Position numbers and translations under genes: made by a program
Notes under the pieces: model-generated
What the model was told of the DNA's origin: nothing
The model's database searches: none
The model's input: the letters and a program-made list of their open reading frames with translations, nothing else
Assembly: GCA_964445985.1 (NCBI GenBank)
Contig: CAYUMU010000006.1
Location: 78,414-142,413 of the forward strand
From: CAYUMU01 sp964445985
GTDB taxonomy: Bacteria; Planctomycetota; Planctomycetia; Pirellulales; S012-138
DNA length: 64,000 nt
Direction of reading: 5' to 3'
Shown: one piece after another, positions 26,852 through 35,993 of the stretch
How the letters are laid out: the number at the start of each line of letters is the position of its first letter
How positions within the stretch are numbered: the first letter of the stretch is position 1

Positions 26852-26876
26852 GGTACGCACGGCGTGCATACCCTAC
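26852..26876. repeat. GTACGCAC palindromic repeat, copy 3
   Basis: ggtacgcacggcgtgcatac followed by cctac. It lies about 90 bp upstream of the chelatase-like ATPase gene. Confidence 0.55.
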
Positions 26877-26969
26877 CGGCTCTCCGAACTCTCCTCAGGG
26901 TAGGCCATTCTCCCCGGCGCGCTATAATGCGGCGTAGCTCCTTTTACTTCCTTCCGAGCGCTGCAGCCC

Positions 26970-28391
26970 ATGACGACTCACTCTGCCGGGAAACCTACCA
27001 ATCTTCGCGAACTGCAGGCTAGCGGTTGGCAATCCAAGTCGGTGAAGCAGGAGATTCGCGATAACTTCTTGCGCCAGCTCGCCTCGGGCGAGGAACTGTT
27101 CCCCGGCATCATTGGCTACAGCGACACCGTGATCCCCGAGATCAACATCTCCTTGATCGCAGGGCACGATATGCTGTTCCTCGGCGAAAAGGGGCAGGCC
27201 AAAAGCCGGTTGATGCGGCTGCTGGTGAACTTTCTCGACGAGCAAATTCCCTACATCGACCTGCCGGCGGCCCCGGTTCACGATGATCCCTTCAACCCCA
27301 TCAGCAAGGTCTGCCGCGATTTCGTGGCCTCGCGCGATCCGGCGGAAGTGCCCATTGCCTGGTGGGGTCGCGAAGATCGCTATGCCGAGCGACTGGCGCC
27401 GGGCACCAAGTTCGCCGACATCATTGGCGAGATCGACCCGGCCAAGCTGGCGGGCGGCACCAGCATGTCCACCGAAGACGCCCTGCACTTTGGGCTGATT
27501 CCGCGGATGCACCGGGGCATCTTCGCCATGAACGAACTGCCGGAACTGGACGAGCTGGTGCAGGTGGGGCTGTTCAACATTCTGGAAGAGCGCGACGTGC
27601 AGATTCGCGGCTACCCCATCAAGTTCGATATCGACGTGCTGATTTTGTTTTCGGCCAACCCGGCCACTTACAACCGCAGCGGCAAGGTGATTCCGCAGTT
27701 GAAGGATCGGATTGGGTCGGTGATTCACACGCACTATCCGCGGGAGCGCGACCAGGGCGTGACCATCATGGACCAGGAAGCCGGCATTACGCTCGACGGC
27801 GATTTCCCAATTGCCGTGCCGTACTTCATGAAGCAGATCATCGAAGAAATTAGCGTGGCGGCGCGGCGGAGCAAGTTTATTGATCAGCAGTCGGGGGTGA
27901 GTGCGCGGTTTAGCATTGCCAACTATCGCACCATGATCGCCAGCGCGCGGCATCGGGCGGCGGTGCTGGGCGAAAAGCCGGCGGTGCCGCGGATGAGCGA
28001 CCTGGGGCATTTGTATTCATCGAGCCTGGGCAAGTTGGAGCTCGACATGATGGGGAGCCACCAAATGAGCGAACGGCAAGTGCTCGATGCCCTGGTGGCC
28101 GAAGCGGTGCGGACCGTGTTCGATGAGTACGTGGAGCAGCACGGCTTGCAGGAGATTGCCGAGATTTTTTCGAAGGGCGTGCGCGTGGAGGTGGGCGACA
28201 TGCTGCCTTCGGAGGAATACGCCCGGCGGCTGAAGCGGGTTCCGCCGGCCTGGGATAAGGCGTTCGAGGTGAATGCCTCGGCCGACGACGCGGTGCGGGC
28301 GAGCTGCGTGGAGTTTGTGTTGGCGGGGTTGTACGCGACCGACCGCATTTCAAGAAATCAAACGCATGGGCGGATTACTTATGAGCTGTAA
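26970..28391 (+). CDS. magnesium-chelatase/MoxR-like AAA ATPase
   Basis: 473 residues, soluble. Walker A is GEKGQAKSR at 72-80, and IFAMNELPELDE (near 183) is the Walker B region of ChlI/BchI-like ATPases; sensor segment LFSANPATYN follows. These ATPases normally remodel a partner protein that carries a von Willebrand A domain. No such partner is downstream: the gene is followed by intergenic repeats. Photosynthetic chelatase function is unlikely in a planctomycete; a MoxR-like maturation role is the better guess. Confidence 0.85.
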   Translation: MTTHSAGKPTNLRELQASGWQSKSVKQEIRDNFLRQLASGEELFPGIIGYSDTVIPEINISLIAGHDMLFLGEKGQAKSRLMRLLVNFLDEQIPYIDLPAAPVHDDPFNPISKVCRDFVASRDPAEVPIAWWGREDRYAERLAPGTKFADIIGEIDPAKLAGGTSMSTEDALHFGLIPRMHRGIFAMNELPELDELVQVGLFNILEERDVQIRGYPIKFDIDVLILFSANPATYNRSGKVIPQLKDRIGSVIHTHYPRERDQGVTIMDQEAGITLDGDFPIAVPYFMKQIIEEISVAARRSKFIDQQSGVSARFSIANYRTMIASARHRAAVLGEKPAVPRMSDLGHLYSSSLGKLELDMMGSHQMSERQVLDALVAEAVRTVFDEYVEQHGLQEIAEIFSKGVRVEVGDMLPSEEYARRLKRVPPAWDKAFEVNASADDAVRASCVEFVLAGLYATDRISRNQTHGRITYEL

Positions 28392-28393
28392 GG

Positions 28394-28447
28394 GTGGCTG
28401 GTTGCTAGGGGCTGGTAGTTGGTGATGAATCGCTGGCAGCTAGTAGT
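28394..28447. repeat. CTAG/GGGGCTGG low-complexity spacer, copy 2
   Basis: ggctggttgctaggggctgg, then tagttgg and gctggcagctagtag, directly after the ATPase stop codon. Confidence 0.5.
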
Positions 28448-28453
28448 CTTCTT

Positions 28454-28590
28454 CCAATTTTCAATTTGCAATTTTCATTTTTCAATTTGCAATCCAAACC
28501 GGGTCAAAAGGCCCATTGGCAACCGATCTCACCTGAAACCGCCAGCCCCAAAACTCCGCGTTCCGAACTCCGCGCTCCCCACTCCGAACA
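28454..28590. repeat. bipartite repeat B, copy 5 (inverted)
   Basis: Begins with the complement of the AT-rich block (caattttcaatttgcaattt) and ends with ctccgcgttccgaactccgc. Together with the neighbouring spacer it fills most of the 367-bp gap between the ATPase and the next gene. Confidence 0.65.
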
Positions 28591-28758
28591 CGAAACCGTC
28601 ATGCCCGTGCCGGCGGGCGCCTAGTAGCCCGGCGAACGACTCGACGACTAAAATAGGATTGGAGACTGGCATTGAATCGGGCTTCGGCACGCCTTAAATA
28701 GCAACGCACATGTGACGCTTGTTTGCCAGCGAAACACTTTGAACAAAGGACCGTGGCG

Positions 28759-29196
28759 ATGACCGAGATTGCTTATTTTCTGAACGCCAGACAAGACGGT
28801 GGATTTCGCTCTGGGATCGACATCAATGGCGGCACCGTCTGGCACCATTTCGTGGCAGGAACAGAGGATAGTGATCCTGCCTTGCTGTGGTGGGTCGACG
28901 TGAATTGCAAGGGAGTTTTGCCTCGTGACCCCGACGCCGTTCGTAGCTGGATGCTCGACAAATCGCGGCAACTTAGCCAATTCATGACGCGGGCCGCCCA
29001 GGACATTGAAGGCGCAGGCTTCGATGTGGACTTGGAGCCTTTTCGCAGGGATTACCAGTTCGGCGAGGTTCGCGTGACAATTGTTGCTTCCGCGATTCGC
29101 CGAGTCGACGCGCGCGAAATGGGAACGAAATTGAAAGAGTTGGCCGGCAAGTGGGTTCGCTTAGTTGAAGAACTAGAGCAACCCTCCAAGGTATAG
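28759..29196 (+). CDS. hypothetical protein (145 aa)
   Basis: Start at ATG 28759 (MTEIAYFLNARQDGGFRSG). A soluble, slightly acidic protein with a WHHFVAGTEDSDPALLWWVDV segment split by beta strands and a helical C-terminus (LKELAGKWVRLVEELEQ). No domain is recognised. It lies between two inverted copies of repeat B and has no obvious partner. Confidence 0.65.
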   Translation: MTEIAYFLNARQDGGFRSGIDINGGTVWHHFVAGTEDSDPALLWWVDVNCKGVLPRDPDAVRSWMLDKSRQLSQFMTRAAQDIEGAGFDVDLEPFRRDYQFGEVRVTIVASAIRRVDAREMGTKLKELAGKWVRLVEELEQPSKV

Positions 29197-29267
29197 TGTG
29201 GGGCAACGTGCGAAAACCGCTTCTCGACCCTACTTCGCACACGCTCCCACTCCCTCGCATCTGCCAG

Positions 29268-29363
29268 TTTTAATTTGCAATCCAACGCGGCCCAACCCTA
29301 CTAGCCATCCAGCCATTTTCCCGCCTCAACTCCGAATTCCGAACTCCCCACTCCGAACTCCCA
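29268..29363. repeat. bipartite repeat B, copy 6 (inverted)
   Basis: taatttgcaatccaacgcgg, then agccattttcccgcctcaac and tccgaattccgaactcccc. It lies in the 308-bp gap upstream of the bifunctional-nuclease gene. Confidence 0.6.
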
Positions 29364-29504
29364 CTGGTTCCCACGGCGTGTCTCGCCTTATAATCGAGCG
29401 AGTGCCAGCGTTCTTCGCGAGCTTGCTTGTTCGGTGGCCGATTGGCAGCTTCATCCAATTGTTTCTCTTTTCGACGTAGCAACGTCAACACAAGGATTCG
29501 GCCC

Positions 29505-29909
29505 ATGCCCGTCCAGATGGAGTTGGCGAGAATCATCATCAGCGAGATCAACGACCAGCAGGTGATTTACCTGAAAGAGGTCGATGGTGACCGTTCGTTT
29601 CCGATTTTGATCGGCATTTTCGAGGCGACCAGCATCGATCGCAGGGTGAAGGGATTCTCATCACCGCGGCCTTTAACGCACGACTTGCTGGTGAACGCGG
29701 TCGAGGCTTTGGGCGGGGAGCTGCATAGCGTGGTGATCAGCGAACTGAAGGACCACACCTATTTTGCCAAGCTGCGGATCATGCTGGATGGCGAGTTGAC
29801 GGAGGTCGACGCGCGGCCTTCGGACGCGATTGCCGTGGCGGTGACGTGCGATCCGGTGTTGCCCATCTACGTGGCCGAGGACGTGCTCAACGACGTGTTG
29901 GGTTCGTAG
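29505..29909 (+). CDS. bifunctional nuclease (BFN/DUF151) domain protein
   Basis: 134 residues from ATG 29505 (MPVQMELARIIISE) with AAGGA upstream. The BFN pattern is clear: YLKEVDGDRSFPILIGIFEA, RPLTHDLLVNAVEALGG and VDARPSDAIAVAV, matching proteins of Mycobacterium, Thermotoga and plants for which DNase/RNase activity is reported. The whole protein is this single domain, lacking the UVR tail of some homologs. It overlaps no gene and precedes a rhomboid gene by 45 bp. Confidence 0.88.
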   Translation: MPVQMELARIIISEINDQQVIYLKEVDGDRSFPILIGIFEATSIDRRVKGFSSPRPLTHDLLVNAVEALGGELHSVVISELKDHTYFAKLRIMLDGELTEVDARPSDAIAVAVTCDPVLPIYVAEDVLNDVLGS

Positions 29910-29954
29910 CAGGCCGACTTGGGTGTAGCGAGACTTCATGACCAGCGGCGCGCC

Positions 29955-30563
29955 ATGAACAGGGGAGAGCTTGAACCATCGGCGGAGGGCCGCGGCGGCC
30001 GGAAACATCGCTGGCGGCTCGCGGCCGAGGCCATGTTGATCATGCTCGCCGTATTGGCGGCAATTGAATTGATCGATTATGTCGTGGCGGTCGATTTGGA
30101 TCAGTTCGGCGTGCGCCCTCGAACCGCGGAAAGCCTGCCCGGCATCGTGCTGGCGCCGCTGCTGCATGGCGGGTTCGGCCACTTGTTTGCCAACGCCCTG
30201 CCGTTCTTGTTGCTCGGTTTTTTGATTTTGCTGCGCGGCTGGCGCGATTTTGCGATTGTGACGCTGGTATCCGCGTTTTTCTCAGGCATGACCGTCTGGC
30301 TGATTGGCCATGCCGGCACGGTGCATGTGGGGGCGAGCGGGGTGGTTTTTGGCTATTTTGGCTTTCTGATTTCCCGAGCGCTGTTCGAGCGCAGCTTGGG
30401 CTCGGCGGCGGTGGCCGTGGTGGTGGCCCTGTGCTACGGAGGGCTGATTTGGGGGATTTTGCCCGGCGAGGCGGGGATTTCTTGGGAAAGCCACACGGGA
30501 GGGCTCGTCGGCGGGGCGCTGTGCGGAAACTGGCTGGCCCGGGGTAAGCCCGAGCGACTTTAG
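29955..30563 (+). CDS. rhomboid-family intramembrane serine protease
   Basis: Start at ATG 29955; 202 residues with about six transmembrane helices. The rhomboid signature is complete: HGGFGHLFAN in helix 2, catalytic Ser128 in VGASGVVFGY and catalytic His180 in SWESHTGG. The protease would cleave membrane proteins within the bilayer. It is probably co-transcribed with the BFN gene; substrates unknown. Confidence 0.9.
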   Translation: MNRGELEPSAEGRGGRKHRWRLAAEAMLIMLAVLAAIELIDYVVAVDLDQFGVRPRTAESLPGIVLAPLLHGGFGHLFANALPFLLLGFLILLRGWRDFAIVTLVSAFFSGMTVWLIGHAGTVHVGASGVVFGYFGFLISRALFERSLGSAAVAVVVALCYGGLIWGILPGEAGISWESHTGGLVGGALCGNWLARGKPERL

Positions 30564-30595
30564 CGGGACGGCCTGGGAACCCTCAGCGGGCGGCG

Positions 30596-31348
30596 TTAGC
30601 GTTGCCGGGTTGTTTCGCGGGCGGCGAAGCGCAATTGGGAGGTTGCCCAGCGCTGCCACTGGGTTTCGAGCGTGGCCAGGCTGTCGAAATTGTAATTTCG
30701 GCGGACGGCCGAATCCCAGTCGCCGGTGGCGCCGTCCATGGCGAACTGCAAGAAGCGGGGGCGGCTTCCCTGCGTGAAGAGGAAGTCGGCCAGGGAGCAG
30801 GCGACGGTGTAGCTGGTCTGGTCGGTGGCGGCAAAGTGCGGGGCGTCGAGCACGCCACGGAGGGCGGGCCAGCGGCCGGTCGAAACCATCTCGCCGAGCT
30901 TGTGGCGACGCACGGCCAGCACTTCGGCGTCGTCTTGCTCGCTGGCGCAGCCTTCCTGGGCAAAGACGGGCAGGCGAGGTCCGAACCGCGTGGCGAGCAC
31001 GCAGTGCAGCAGCTCGTGAGCCAGGGTTGGCCCTTGGGCCATGGAGGCGTTCGTCTTGAGCCAGACCACATGGTGCGACCGGCGGGGTTTTTCCAGGGGG
31101 AGCATGGCGGCGTGATCGTGCTCGTTGGAAAGCTGCAGGTGCACGATGACGGGGCCGTCGCCCGTGGGCAGGGTTTCTCCGAGCCAGGCCGTGGCGAGGT
31201 CGCGGCGGTAGATTTCCGCCTTGGCGAGCATGCTGTCCGCGAGCTGTTGGCTGGGGGCGTGAACAATGAAATTGGGGCTGCTGGCCAAACCAGGCTCGGC
31301 AGGGGCTGCCGAAACCAGGGCAGCGCAAAGCAATAGGGTCGCATCCAT
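30596..31348 (-). CDS. secreted HExxH metallopeptidase-like protein
   Basis: ATG 31348 with GGAGGG upstream gives a 250-residue protein whose first 18 residues (MDATLLLCAALVSAAPAE) are a short signal peptide. The gluzincin pattern HELLH at 111-115 with a following Glu132 (FAQEG) suggests a zinc peptidase of the peptidase-MA type, followed by SYTVACSLADFLF, which is common in that group. The protein is convergent with the rhomboid gene. Substrate unknown. Confidence 0.75.
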   Translation of the reverse strand: MDATLLLCAALVSAAPAEPGLASSPNFIVHAPSQQLADSMLAKAEIYRRDLATAWLGETLPTGDGPVIVHLQLSNEHDHAAMLPLEKPRRSHHVVWLKTNASMAQGPTLAHELLHCVLATRFGPRLPVFAQEGCASEQDDAEVLAVRRHKLGEMVSTGRWPALRGVLDAPHFAATDQTSYTVACSLADFLFTQGSRPRFLQFAMDGATGDWDSAVRRNYNFDSLATLETQWQRWATSQLRFAARETTRQR

Positions 31349-31775
31349 GCGTAGGGTCCCTCCTTGGGTTGAGCGGTGAATGTGCGCCAAGTGTGGGGCC
31401 GGCGTCAATTCCGGTTTGCTTGATGGATTGCGCTAGGGGAACCAAAGATGCCGGCGAAAGGATCCATCCCCCTCAGAAGTGTGGTTGGGTGGGGCTTGGG
31501 GGTGGGAGATTGCCGTATGTGGTTGCGGCCGCAATGACTTAGAATCGTAGCGGCGATGGTCTACCATCGTTCGCCAGAAAAGGTAGACTGGAGAGTCGAA
31601 TCCCCGCTGGCAGTGTGCCAGTGGAGAGGGTCGCGCGTGTGGATTGGATCATTCCGTCGCCTGCGGCGGATAGGCGTTGTTCGTGGTTTTGCCTCCCGGG
31701 CGACCTCCGGGTGTTTTTTCCCGGAGGAATACGGGTGAGCATGCGGCCGCGGCTGTGTTTAGAGGAGTGGAGACG
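31349..31775. promoter_or_regulatory. divergent promoter region / structured leader of hpf
   Basis: The 427 bp between divergent genes hold several inverted repeats on the hpf side: gtctacc/ggtagac (31559-31588), ctggca-gtg-tgccag (31607-31621, operator-like spacing) and cctccggg/cccggagg with a T-rich loop (31704-31727). Such a series upstream of a hibernation-factor gene suggests regulation at the promoter or in the 5' leader. No consensus sigma-54 box was identified. Confidence 0.4.
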
Positions 31776-32120
31776 GTGCAGATCAATATCTCGACACGGC
31801 ATGGACAACTCGCGGATGGCACCCGAGAACGGATTGAAGGCAAAGTCGAGAAGCTGGGAAAGTTTTTTGAACGATTGACGGCGATACAAGTGACGGTGGA
31901 TTTGGAACGAGAGGAAACTCCCCTCGTGGAGTTGATCGTTTCGGCCGAACACAAGCACGATTTCGTCGCCTCCGACCGCACCGAAAGCCTGATGGCCTCG
32001 GTGGATAGCGTCGTTCATAAAATCGAACAACAAATCAAGAAATACAAAGAGAAGTTACAGGGTCATCGCGGGCCGGGCATCGGGCAAGTGGCGGCCGAAG
32101 GACTGCCAGAAGCCGAATGA
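31776..32120 (+). CDS. hpf: ribosome hibernation-promoting factor (HPF/RaiA, short form)
   Basis: The GTG at 31776 is chosen as start: GGAG lies upstream and VQINISTRHGQLADGTRERIEG then begins as HPF/YfiA proteins do (residue run split here from the rest). 114 residues, so the short form without the dimerising C-terminal domain. Conserved features are the HG in ISTRHG, LEREETPLVE and the DRTESLMASVDSVVHKIEQQ helix. It binds the 30S decoding centre in starvation. It heads the set hpf-ptsN-ptsH-ptsI, as hpf does next to ptsN in proteobacterial rpoN clusters. Confidence 0.9.
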   Translation: MQINISTRHGQLADGTRERIEGKVEKLGKFFERLTAIQVTVDLEREETPLVELIVSAEHKHDFVASDRTESLMASVDSVVHKIEQQIKKYKEKLQGHRGPGIGQVAAEGLPEAE

Positions 32121-32236
32121 GCCTGGTCGGCAGTCGCCAGGAGCCAAAAAACCTGTAACTGCGTGGCCAGGATGCAGCCGGTCGTCTCCGAGGGGGGGAC
32201 GGCAGGCGCAGTACATCTTCAGAAAGGACAATGTGC

Positions 32237-32713
32237 ATGAAGTTTTCCGACTTCGTGAGTCGGGAGTCGGTGCAAGCCGATTTGCCGCCAGACGATAAGG
32301 AGGGCGTAATCCGAGCGATGGTCCGCTCGCTGCTCAACGCCAAAGAAATTGTGGACGATGAGTATGAGAGCATCGTTAAGAAAATTCTCGAACGCGAAGC
32401 CCTGGGCAGCACCGGAATTGGCCGGGGCGTGGCCGTGCCGCACACCAAACACCCCAGCGTCGATAAGCTGGTGGCGACGGTGGCCGTAAGTAAAGAAGGG
32501 GTGGACTTTACCAGTTTGGACGGCGAGAAGGTTCAGATTCTGTTCCTGCTCATTTCGCCGCCGGATCGGCCCACCGATCACTTGCGGGCTTTGGAGCATA
32601 TCGCGCGACAGTTGCACGACGACACGTTCCGCAAGTTCCTCCGGCAAGCAGAAAGCAAAGCGGCCATTCTGACCCTGTTGGACGAAGCCGACGAAAACAA
32701 TTTTAGCGCCTGA
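32237..32713 (+). CDS. ptsN: PTS IIA(Ntr)-like regulatory protein
   Basis: ATG 32237 is preferred to the in-frame ATG at 32231 because AAAGGA then sits eight bases upstream. 158 residues, a single PTS EIIA type-2 domain with the phosphorylated His69 in GRGVAVPHTKHP. It receives phosphate from HPr and in other bacteria regulates transport, nitrogen and stress responses rather than carrying sugar. No EIIB or EIIC lies nearby. Confidence 0.9.
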   Translation: MKFSDFVSRESVQADLPPDDKEGVIRAMVRSLLNAKEIVDDEYESIVKKILEREALGSTGIGRGVAVPHTKHPSVDKLVATVAVSKEGVDFTSLDGEKVQILFLLISPPDRPTDHLRALEHIARQLHDDTFRKFLRQAESKAAILTLLDEADENNFSA

Positions 32714-33071
32714 CCGGAAACCTCACCCCCCCGGGAATGGCAGGCAGCGGCCAGGTACGCCCTACATGGCCAGGCCCCCCGGCCGAAAGCTGGAGCAACT
32801 CGCCGACTGAGCCGGTTTCAGTTGGAGTTACCCCGCCCTTGGGGGAGTGCAGGCCGGTAAAGCCCCTCAGGCATTCACTCGCTCGCGCAAAACATGCGTG
32901 GAATGAGTGGCAAGAGGGAGCGGACCTGGTCTGCTGGGCGGTTGTTCAGAACGAAGGGGTTGCCAACGAAGTTGGGGGCTCGACCAGCAACGGTTGGCCC
33001 GCGATGGTGAATTCCACCTTCCCCCATTGTGGCGGCGGGTTATTGACAAGCAAACGTAATGACGGCGCAGC
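32714..33071. other. intergenic, no feature seen
   Basis: 358 bases between ptsN and ptsH. Nothing convincing was found: no repeat of the dispersed families, no T-tailed hairpin, no frame with coding character. Confidence 0.45.
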
Positions 33072-33383
33072 ATGACGGAAAAGCAGGCATTGGCAAGGGT
33101 CGTTGTGACAAACCCGCAGGGCTTGCATGCCCGGCCGGCCGACCTGTTCGTCAAGTGCGCGATGCAGTTTGAATCCAAGATAGAGATCATTAAAAAAAGC
33201 GAGCGCTTCGACGGCAAAAGCATATTGGAAATCCTCGCCTTGGCGGCCGTGCAGGGCACGGAATTGACCATCGAGGCGGTTGGAGCCGATGCGGATGCGG
33301 CCCTGAAGTCACTCACCAGATTGTTTGAGCGAGATTTTGCTGAGGCGGAAGACGTTTCGGGTCGCCCAGGCGGCATTACCTAG
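33072..33383 (+). CDS. ptsH: phosphocarrier protein HPr
   Basis: 103 residues. The active-site motif GLHARPAD gives phospho-acceptor His19, and the regulatory serine motif FDGKSILEI gives Ser50, equivalent to the His15 and Ser46 of classical HPr. The presence of the Ser site allows regulation by an HPr kinase, although no hprK is in the window. HPr passes phosphate from EI (next gene) to ptsN's product. Confidence 0.95.
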   Translation: MTEKQALARVVVTNPQGLHARPADLFVKCAMQFESKIEIIKKSERFDGKSILEILALAAVQGTELTIEAVGADADAALKSLTRLFERDFAEAEDVSGRPGGIT

Positions 33384-33683
33384 CGCCGCCGCGGCATGTG
33401 CCGCGGCTGGAGGTTGGGCCGCGGCAAATTTGGCCGGCCGCCCAGCGGCGCCGCCAGTGCCCCACCCGGCAACGTCCTTCTTCATCGATTTTCACGTTCC
33501 TCACAAATTTGCCGGTGCGTTTCTGGGTATGTTCGTGGCCTTGCCTGGCAGGGTTGGCACCTCGTGACCCCAAAACCGTGAACCCCTGGCGCCGCGTGGC
33601 GCGAAAGGCATGGCGCCTTTCAGCCCACGGGTGGCTGCTGAGGTTCGCGGAGCGAGGCGTTCGATCCGTAACGGAAGTACTCC
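33384..33683. other. intergenic with GC hairpin
   Basis: 300 bases between ptsH and ptsI. A perfect hairpin gccgcggc-atgt-gccgcggc at 33388-33407 begins four bases after the ptsH stop. It has no T-run and may attenuate read-through or protect the upstream message. Confidence 0.45.
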
Positions 33684-35423
33684 ATGCGCAAGCTGCAGGG
33701 TATTGCGGTTTCGCCCGGTGTGGCCATCGGCGAAGCCTTGGTGATGGACCAAGAGGGATTTCGCATCCCTCGCCGGTTCGTCGCGCAAGATGCCGTGGAC
33801 CATGAATTGGAACGGTTGGCTACCGCCACCGAAGCCGCGGCCCGCGAAATCCGCCGCAATCGCGACACGGTCAGCCAGGAACTGGGGGCCGAATACGGGG
33901 CCATCTTCGACGCGCACCTGCAAATGCTCCACGATCCGCGGCTCAAGGCGGAGGTGGAAGACCTGATTGGCCAAAAGCATTTTTCCTCGGAATATGCCGT
34001 GAGCCGCAGTTTGCGGCGGTACGCCAAGGTGTTTGAGAGCCTGGAAAGCAGCCACCTGGCGGAGCGGGCCAACGATATCTTCGATATCGAAAAGCGTTTG
34101 CTGCGGCACTTGCTGGGCGTTCGTCGCGAGGGCCTGGCGCAACTGACCTCGCCCGTTTTGGTGCTGGCTCACAATCTCACGCCCAGCGAAACGGCCAATC
34201 TCGATCGCAAGCACGTGCTGGCTTTTGTGACCGAAGTGGGCGGGCCAGGGAGTCACACCGCGATTGTGGCCGCCGGCATGGAGATTCCCGCCGTGGTGGG
34301 AACCGGGCCGTTTTTGACCGATGTCTCGGGCGGAGACATGGTGATCATTGACGGCAACCAGGGGGTGGTAATTCTGCACCCCGATGACGACGCGCTGGAG
34401 CAGTATCGCCGCGAGGCCGAAACGGCCCTGCAAGTGCAGGTCAGTTTGCAGTCGCTCCGCGACCTGCCGGCCGAAACGGCCGACGGCGTCCGGATCAAGC
34501 TGCTGGGCACGATTGAGTTTCCGCACGAAGCGCAGCAATGCACCGATCGGGGCTGCGATGGCATCGGCCTGTATCGCACCGAGTTTTTGTACCTGGGAGC
34601 CGATACCGAGCCCACCGAAGAGGTCCACTACGAGGCGTACGCCCGCGTGGTGCAATCGATGCCAGGCAAGCCGGTGGTGATGCGGACGCTGGACCTGGGC
34701 GCCGATAAAATGGCCCACCTGCCCAACCCCGAAGACGAGCACAACCCTTTCCTGGGGCTGCGCAGCATCCGGCTGGCATTGAAGAACTTGCCGATCTTCC
34801 GGACCCAACTGCGGGCGATTATGCGGGCCAGCGTGCTGGGCGACGTGCATGTGATGTTTCCCATGGTTTGCACGGTGCGCGAGCTACGGCAGGCCAAGAT
34901 GGTGCTGGCCGACGTGATGGAAGACTTGGAAGAGTCGGGAGTGCCGTTTCGGAAAATACCCGTGGGCATGATGGTGGAGGTGCCATCGGCCGTGATGATG
35001 ATCGACCACTTTGTGAAGGAAGTGGACTTTGTGAGCATTGGCACCAACGACTTGGTGCAGTACACGCTGGCGGTGGACCGCAGCAACAAGGATGTGGCCG
35101 AACTCTACAATCCGTGCGATCCGTCGGTGCTCAAGCTGATGGATATCACCGTAAAAGCCGCCCAGCCTCAAGGGATTCCTGTTTACGTGTGCGGGCAAAT
35201 GACTTCCAATCCACTCTACGCCATGCTGTTGGTGGGGCTGGGGATGCGAACCATGAGCGTGACGCCGGCCGCGATCCCCGAGATCAAGCAGCTGTGCCGC
35301 AGCGTGACCATTCCCGAATGCGAGGAAGTGGCGCGGCGGGCTCTGGGGATGGAGCACGCGCGCGACATTAAGACTTATTTGCGAGAACGAATCAAGCACG
35401 TCCTGCCGGAGCAAGCAGGGTGA
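33684..35423 (+). CDS. ptsI: phosphoenolpyruvate--protein phosphotransferase (EI)
   Basis: 579 residues, full length. It begins LQGIAVSPGVAIGEA; the phosphorylated His191 is in GGPGSHTAIVA, and the PEP-binding half carries GIGLYRTEFLY, MRTLDLGADK, FLGLRSIRLAL and DFVSIGTNDLVQYTLAVDR, with catalytic Cys in VYVCGQM. It starts the phosphorelay PEP to EI to HPr to EIIA. With ptsN and ptsH it forms a regulatory PTS lacking sugar permeases. Confidence 0.96.
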   Translation: MRKLQGIAVSPGVAIGEALVMDQEGFRIPRRFVAQDAVDHELERLATATEAAAREIRRNRDTVSQELGAEYGAIFDAHLQMLHDPRLKAEVEDLIGQKHFSSEYAVSRSLRRYAKVFESLESSHLAERANDIFDIEKRLLRHLLGVRREGLAQLTSPVLVLAHNLTPSETANLDRKHVLAFVTEVGGPGSHTAIVAAGMEIPAVVGTGPFLTDVSGGDMVIIDGNQGVVILHPDDDALEQYRREAETALQVQVSLQSLRDLPAETADGVRIKLLGTIEFPHEAQQCTDRGCDGIGLYRTEFLYLGADTEPTEEVHYEAYARVVQSMPGKPVVMRTLDLGADKMAHLPNPEDEHNPFLGLRSIRLALKNLPIFRTQLRAIMRASVLGDVHVMFPMVCTVRELRQAKMVLADVMEDLEESGVPFRKIPVGMMVEVPSAVMMIDHFVKEVDFVSIGTNDLVQYTLAVDRSNKDVAELYNPCDPSVLKLMDITVKAAQPQGIPVYVCGQMTSNPLYAMLLVGLGMRTMSVTPAAIPEIKQLCRSVTIPECEEVARRALGMEHARDIKTYLRERIKHVLPEQAG

Positions 35424-35993
35424 CCCAAAACAACGACCGCTTGGACCCGCGACCGAATGCCAGCATGAGGCGATTGCCGTGCTGCCGCGGAGCCAAGGCA
35501 CGCGTTGAGTCGAGAGAAATTTTTGCAGCCGATCCCGCCTGGACCGATCTGGCGGCCGACCCCACAGGGGGCCGGTCGTTGAGCGCGAACCCAGGGATTG
35601 GCGACCCACCAGCGGCCAAGGCAGCTTGCCACGGGGAGCATGGTCTTCCACGTTCCGCAAGCGAATTGGCTGCTGGCACTACGTTCGAGACTGGGATGAC
35701 CCATTCCAATTCACCCCGAATTCCTGGCACGCTGGCAGCCCCATTGCGGGGACTGCATGCCCTGGCATGGACAGCGTGGATGCGGCCAACGCCCGAGGTG
35801 GAGCGCGCTGTTGCGCCCCTGCTCCGCGCCCGGCCGGATCGAATTTTCCGCGGCGAACCGCGCCTGGCCCGTGGGCCGTGGGCGCCACGGTCGCCGGGGA
35901 AGCGGCGGCGGTGGGAATTGGTTGAACATCCCACCCCATCGCCCACGCCTGCCCCGCCTGGTGCGCGGCGGCGCCGAACACCAAGGAAATCAC
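35424..35993. other. 570-bp leader region upstream of RNase E/G
   Basis: No gene is supported here although open frames of GC-rich DNA run through it. The region separates ptsI from the RNase gene on the same strand. In other bacteria long rne leaders allow autoregulation by RNase E cleavage; that this applies here is only an analogy. The GC-rich part 35820-35930 is rich in short inverted repeats. Confidence 0.4.
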
